Assembly: GCA_009469665.1 (NCBI GenBank)
Contig: SSTB01000106.1
Span: 1-15,914, forward strand
Source of the DNA: Azonexaceae bacterium
GTDB lineage: Bacteria > Pseudomonadota > Gammaproteobacteria > Burkholderiales > Rhodocyclaceae
Direction: 5' to 3'
DNA length: 15,914 nt
The position numbers and the translations under genes were made by a program. This document shows positions 13,630 through 15,914 of this stretch, one piece after another; position 1 is the first letter of the stretch, and each line of letters opens with the position of its first letter. The notes below the pieces were generated by a model, which saw nothing but the letters and a program-made list of their open reading frames with translations, did no database searches and had not been told where the DNA came from.

Positions 13630-15411
13630 TCAATCCCCGTCCGCCAGGCCGTCCGTCAGGCCCGCGGCACCGGCCCTGACCGTGACCAGCCAGGCGCCAG
13701 CCTGGGGCAGGACATGCTCGCCGTAGAAGCGGGCTCCGGCGATGCGGGCGCGCAGCGGGCCAGGCTCGCCCACCCCGGCAGCCAGACGGGCCGCAGCCGC
13801 CAGGGCGCCCCGGGCCAGTTGCCAGCCCCCAGCGACGGTCACTGCAAGATTAAGGTAGGGCACCGCGGCGGCGAGGCTTCCTGCTCCGTCATCCCGTGTG
13901 GCGGCCAGCAGGTGTTCGCTGGCGGCGGTCCAGGCGGCGAGGCCTTCCTGCAAGCGCAGGGCCAGGGCCACCAGTTCGCCCTGCTCGGCCGCTTCCAATT
14001 CTCCTACCGTCGCGGCGATGCGCGCCAACAGCCCGCGGGCGGTGGCACCACCATCCCGCAGGAGTTTTCTGAACACCAGATCGTTGGCCTGGATGCCGGT
14101 GGTGCCTTCGTAGAGGGGGGTGATGCGCGCATCGCGGTACAACTGGGCGACGCCGGTTTCTTCCATGTAGCCGGTGCCCCCATGGACCTGGATGGCCAGG
14201 GAAGCCACCTCGACCCCGGTTTCCGTGCCGCCTGCCTTGACCAGGGGGGTGAGGAATTCCGCCAGGGCCAGGGCTTCGGCCCGCTGGCGGGGATCGGGAT
14301 GGGCGTGTGCCCGATCCATGAGGCCGTAGGCGAGGTAGCTCAGGGCCCGCATGGCCTGCACCCGGGTCTGCATCAGGAGGAGCATGCGCCGCACGTCCGC
14401 GTGGCGATTCAGGGGTACCGGCCTTTCGCCGCTGAGGGCGTCGCGGCCCTGGAGTCGCTGCCGGGCGTAGGCCCGGGCGGCCTGCCAGGCCCGTTCCCCG
14501 AGGGCGACCCCCTGCAGGCCGACGCCCAGGCGGGCCTCGTTCATCATCACGAACATGGTTTCCAGACCCCGGTGCGCTTCGCCGACCAAGGCGCCCAGGG
14601 CGCCTTCCCCGTCGCCGTAGGCCATGACGCAGGTGGGGCTGGCGTGGATGCCCAGCTTGTGTTCCAGGGACAGGCAGCGCAGGTCGTTCTTGCGCCCGTC
14701 GGGAAGCACTTTGGGGACGAGGAAGAGGGAAATGCCCTTTACCCCCGGCGGCGCGTCCGGCAAACGGGCGAGAACCAGGTGCACGATATTGTCGGTAAGG
14801 TCGTGCTCGCCGTAGGTGATGAATATTTTTTGTCCGAAGACCCGGTAGCGGCCGGCACCATCGGGTTCGGCACGGCAACGGATAAGGCCCAGGTCCGAAC
14901 CGGCCTGGGGTTCGGTGAGATTCATGGTGCCGGCCCATTCGCCGCTCACCATTTTTTCCAGATAGGCAGCCTTGAGCTGCGCATCCGCCCCTGCCAGAAG
15001 CGCATCCACCGCCCCGGTGGTGAGCAGGGGCGCCAGGGAGAAGGCCAGGTTGGCCGAACAGAGCATTTCCTTCACCGCCACGGCCAGGCTGGCCGGCAAG
15101 CCCTGGCCGCCGTACTCCGGCGGGCAGGCGATGCCGTTCCAGCCGCCGGCACAGAAGGCCCGGTAGGCCTCCCGCCAGCCCGGCGGCGTCGTGACCTGGC
15201 CGGATTCCAGGCGGCAGCCTTCCCGGTCGCCGACGCGATTCAGGGGCAGCAGGACTTCTTCGGCGAAGCGGGCCGCCTCTCTCAGGACTGCATCGGCCAG
15301 GTCAGGCGTCACTTCCCCCCAGGCGGGGCACTGGGAGCCGAGTTCGGCAAAGCCCGCCAGTTCGTCCATGACGAAGCGCATTTCGGCCAGGGGCACGCGG
15401 TAGGCGGTCAT
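13630..15411 (-). CDS. Acyl-CoA dehydrogenase, large C-terminally extended type
   Basis: This is a 593-residue FAD enzyme that oxidises an acyl-CoA to the enoyl-CoA. It follows the acyl-CoA dehydrogenase order: helical N-terminal domain (to about 155), middle domain with MNLTEPQAGSDL (163-174) and KIFITYGEHDL (195-205), and a C-terminal helical domain with QVHGGTGYMEETGVAQLYRD (408-427). ITPLYEGTTGIQAND (430-444) contains the catalytic base Glu435. After residue 450 comes an extra helical domain of about 140 residues, as in the DmdC/acetyl-CoA-dehydrogenase-like group often annotated as methylthiopropionyl-CoA dehydrogenase; the true substrate is not readable. The ATG overlaps the stop of the upstream nitronate monooxygenase-like gene by 4 nt (ATGA), so translation is coupled. 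No frameshift or missing residue was seen. Confidence 0.94.
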   Translation of the reverse strand: MTAYRVPLAEMRFVMDELAGFAELGSQCPAWGEVTPDLADAVLREAARFAEEVLLPLNRVGDREGCRLESGQVTTPPGWREAYRAFCAGGWNGIACPPEYGGQGLPASLAVAVKEMLCSANLAFSLAPLLTTGAVDALLAGADAQLKAAYLEKMVSGEWAGTMNLTEPQAGSDLGLIRCRAEPDGAGRYRVFGQKIFITYGEHDLTDNIVHLVLARLPDAPPGVKGISLFLVPKVLPDGRKNDLRCLSLEHKLGIHASPTCVMAYGDGEGALGALVGEAHRGLETMFVMMNEARLGVGLQGVALGERAWQAARAYARQRLQGRDALSGERPVPLNRHADVRRMLLLMQTRVQAMRALSYLAYGLMDRAHAHPDPRQRAEALALAEFLTPLVKAGGTETGVEVASLAIQVHGGTGYMEETGVAQLYRDARITPLYEGTTGIQANDLVFRKLLRDGGATARGLLARIAATVGELEAAEQGELVALALRLQEGLAAWTAASEHLLAATRDDGAGSLAAAVPYLNLAVTVAGGWQLARGALAAAARLAAGVGEPGPLRARIAGARFYGEHVLPQAGAWLVTVRAGAAGLTDGLADGD

Positions 15412-15914
15412 GGCGACAGGCGGTTCAGGGTGTCCCGGGCGGCAGCGTACTCCCGGGCCAGACGCGCGACCAGGTCGGCGGTGGGGGGAAGATCGTCGAT
15501 GGCGCCCACCCCCTGTCCCGCGCCCCAGATGTCCTTCCAGACCTTGGCGGTGGTCGCGGCAGCCAGATCGAGCGGCGGGCTCGCCTCGGAAGGCAGATGC
15601 TCCGGGTCGTAGCCGGCGGCAACGATGCTGGCCCGCAGGTAATTGCCTGCCACCCCAGAAAAATAGGGCGTATAGACGATGTCCGACGCCGTGGAATCGA
15701 CCAGACAGGCCTTGTAGGCGTCGCTCGCCCGGGCTTCCCGGGTGGCGATGAAACGGGTGCCGATATAGGCGAAGTCCGCCCCCATGGCCTGGGCGGCGAG
15801 GATGCCGCGGCCGGTGGCGATGGCGCCTGAAAGGGCGATTGGTCCGTCGTAGAAGCGACGCACCTCCGCCATCAGGGCGAAGGGACTCAGGGTGCCGCCG
15901 TGGCCTCCGGCGCC
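15408..15914 (-). CDS. Nitronate monooxygenase family protein (partial, C-terminal)
   Basis: The last 168 residues of a flavin-dependent TIM-barrel enzyme of the nitronate monooxygenase / 2-nitropropane dioxygenase family. The frame stays open to the window edge, so the N-terminal half and start lie beyond 15914. The visible start GAGGHGGTLSPFAL matches the family's EAGGHxG block, which carries the catalytic His. GPIALSGAIATGRGILAAQAMGADFAYIGTRFIAT is the phosphate/FMN-binding barrel end. A helical tail follows (AKVWKDIWGAGQGVGAID, LVARLAREY). It overlaps the downstream acyl-CoA dehydrogenase by 4 nt, a common pairing in fatty-acid or aromatic-acid degradation operons. The real substrate in such operons may not be a nitronate. 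Confidence 0.92.
   Translation of the reverse strand, partial: GAGGHGGTLSPFALMAEVRRFYDGPIALSGAIATGRGILAAQAMGADFAYIGTRFIATREARASDAYKACLVDSTASDIVYTPYFSGVAGNYLRASIVAAGYDPEHLPSEASPPLDLAAATTAKVWKDIWGAGQGVGAIDDLPPTADLVARLAREYAAARDTLNRLSP

Noticed and set aside
13615..15612. 665-codon open frame on the plus strand
   Set aside because: It lies antisense to the acyl-CoA dehydrogenase, which has complete family motifs. The plus-strand product is Gly/Gln/His-rich without a recognisable domain, the usual shadow in GC-rich DNA.

Overview
This window is high-GC chromosomal DNA, most likely from a betaproteobacterium. The codon use, the separate pntAA/pntAB/pntB genes, the QseBC-like two-component pair and the SHP/DHC cytochrome cluster fit the Rhodocyclales best, but this placement is inferred from gene content, not from a marker gene. 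No rRNA, tRNA, CRISPR array or intact insertion sequence was seen.

Layout. 1-129 is the 3' end of a plus-strand gene that begins outside the window. On the minus strand follow a secreted HExxH (gluzincin-type) metallopeptidase-like protein (388-1266) and a 68-residue unknown protein (1388-1594). A long minus-strand block, read from right to left, comes next: SHP oxygen-binding cytochrome c (9708-9301), diheme cytochrome c DHC (9288-8809), b561-type membrane cytochrome b (8799-8056), OmpR-family response regulator (8041-7373), sensor kinase (7130-5745), cation diffusion facilitator (5743-4820), then the proton-pumping transhydrogenase genes pntAA, pntAB and pntB (4701-1815). Gaps of 1-14 nt from shp to the regulator, and of 1 nt from kinase to transporter, suggest operon structure. 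The only large break inside the signalling unit is a roughly 240-bp structured insert between regulator and kinase.

Divergent from shp is a plus-strand three-PAS LuxR-type regulator (9995-11407), then a 106-residue protein with a cysteine cluster (11589-11909) and a YaiI/YqxD (UPF0178) family gene (12193-12639). The space between that gene and the next, convergent gene is filled by two adjoining imperfect palindromes of about 167 bp. They share a central core but have different ends. The right edge is a minus-strand operon: a nitronate monooxygenase-like enzyme (cut by the window end), a large acyl-CoA dehydrogenase, and a VTT/DedA-like membrane protein.

How the parts may work together. The SHP/DHC/cytochrome b set forms a plausible electron path from the quinone pool to a heme protein that binds O2 or NO. 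Its own two-component system is in the same transcription unit, and the PAS/LuxR regulator lies across a 286-nt divergent intergenic region. The metal transporter follows the kinase by one base. The most unusual material in the window is this redox-signalling cluster with its split two-component pair, and the palindromic repeat elements.
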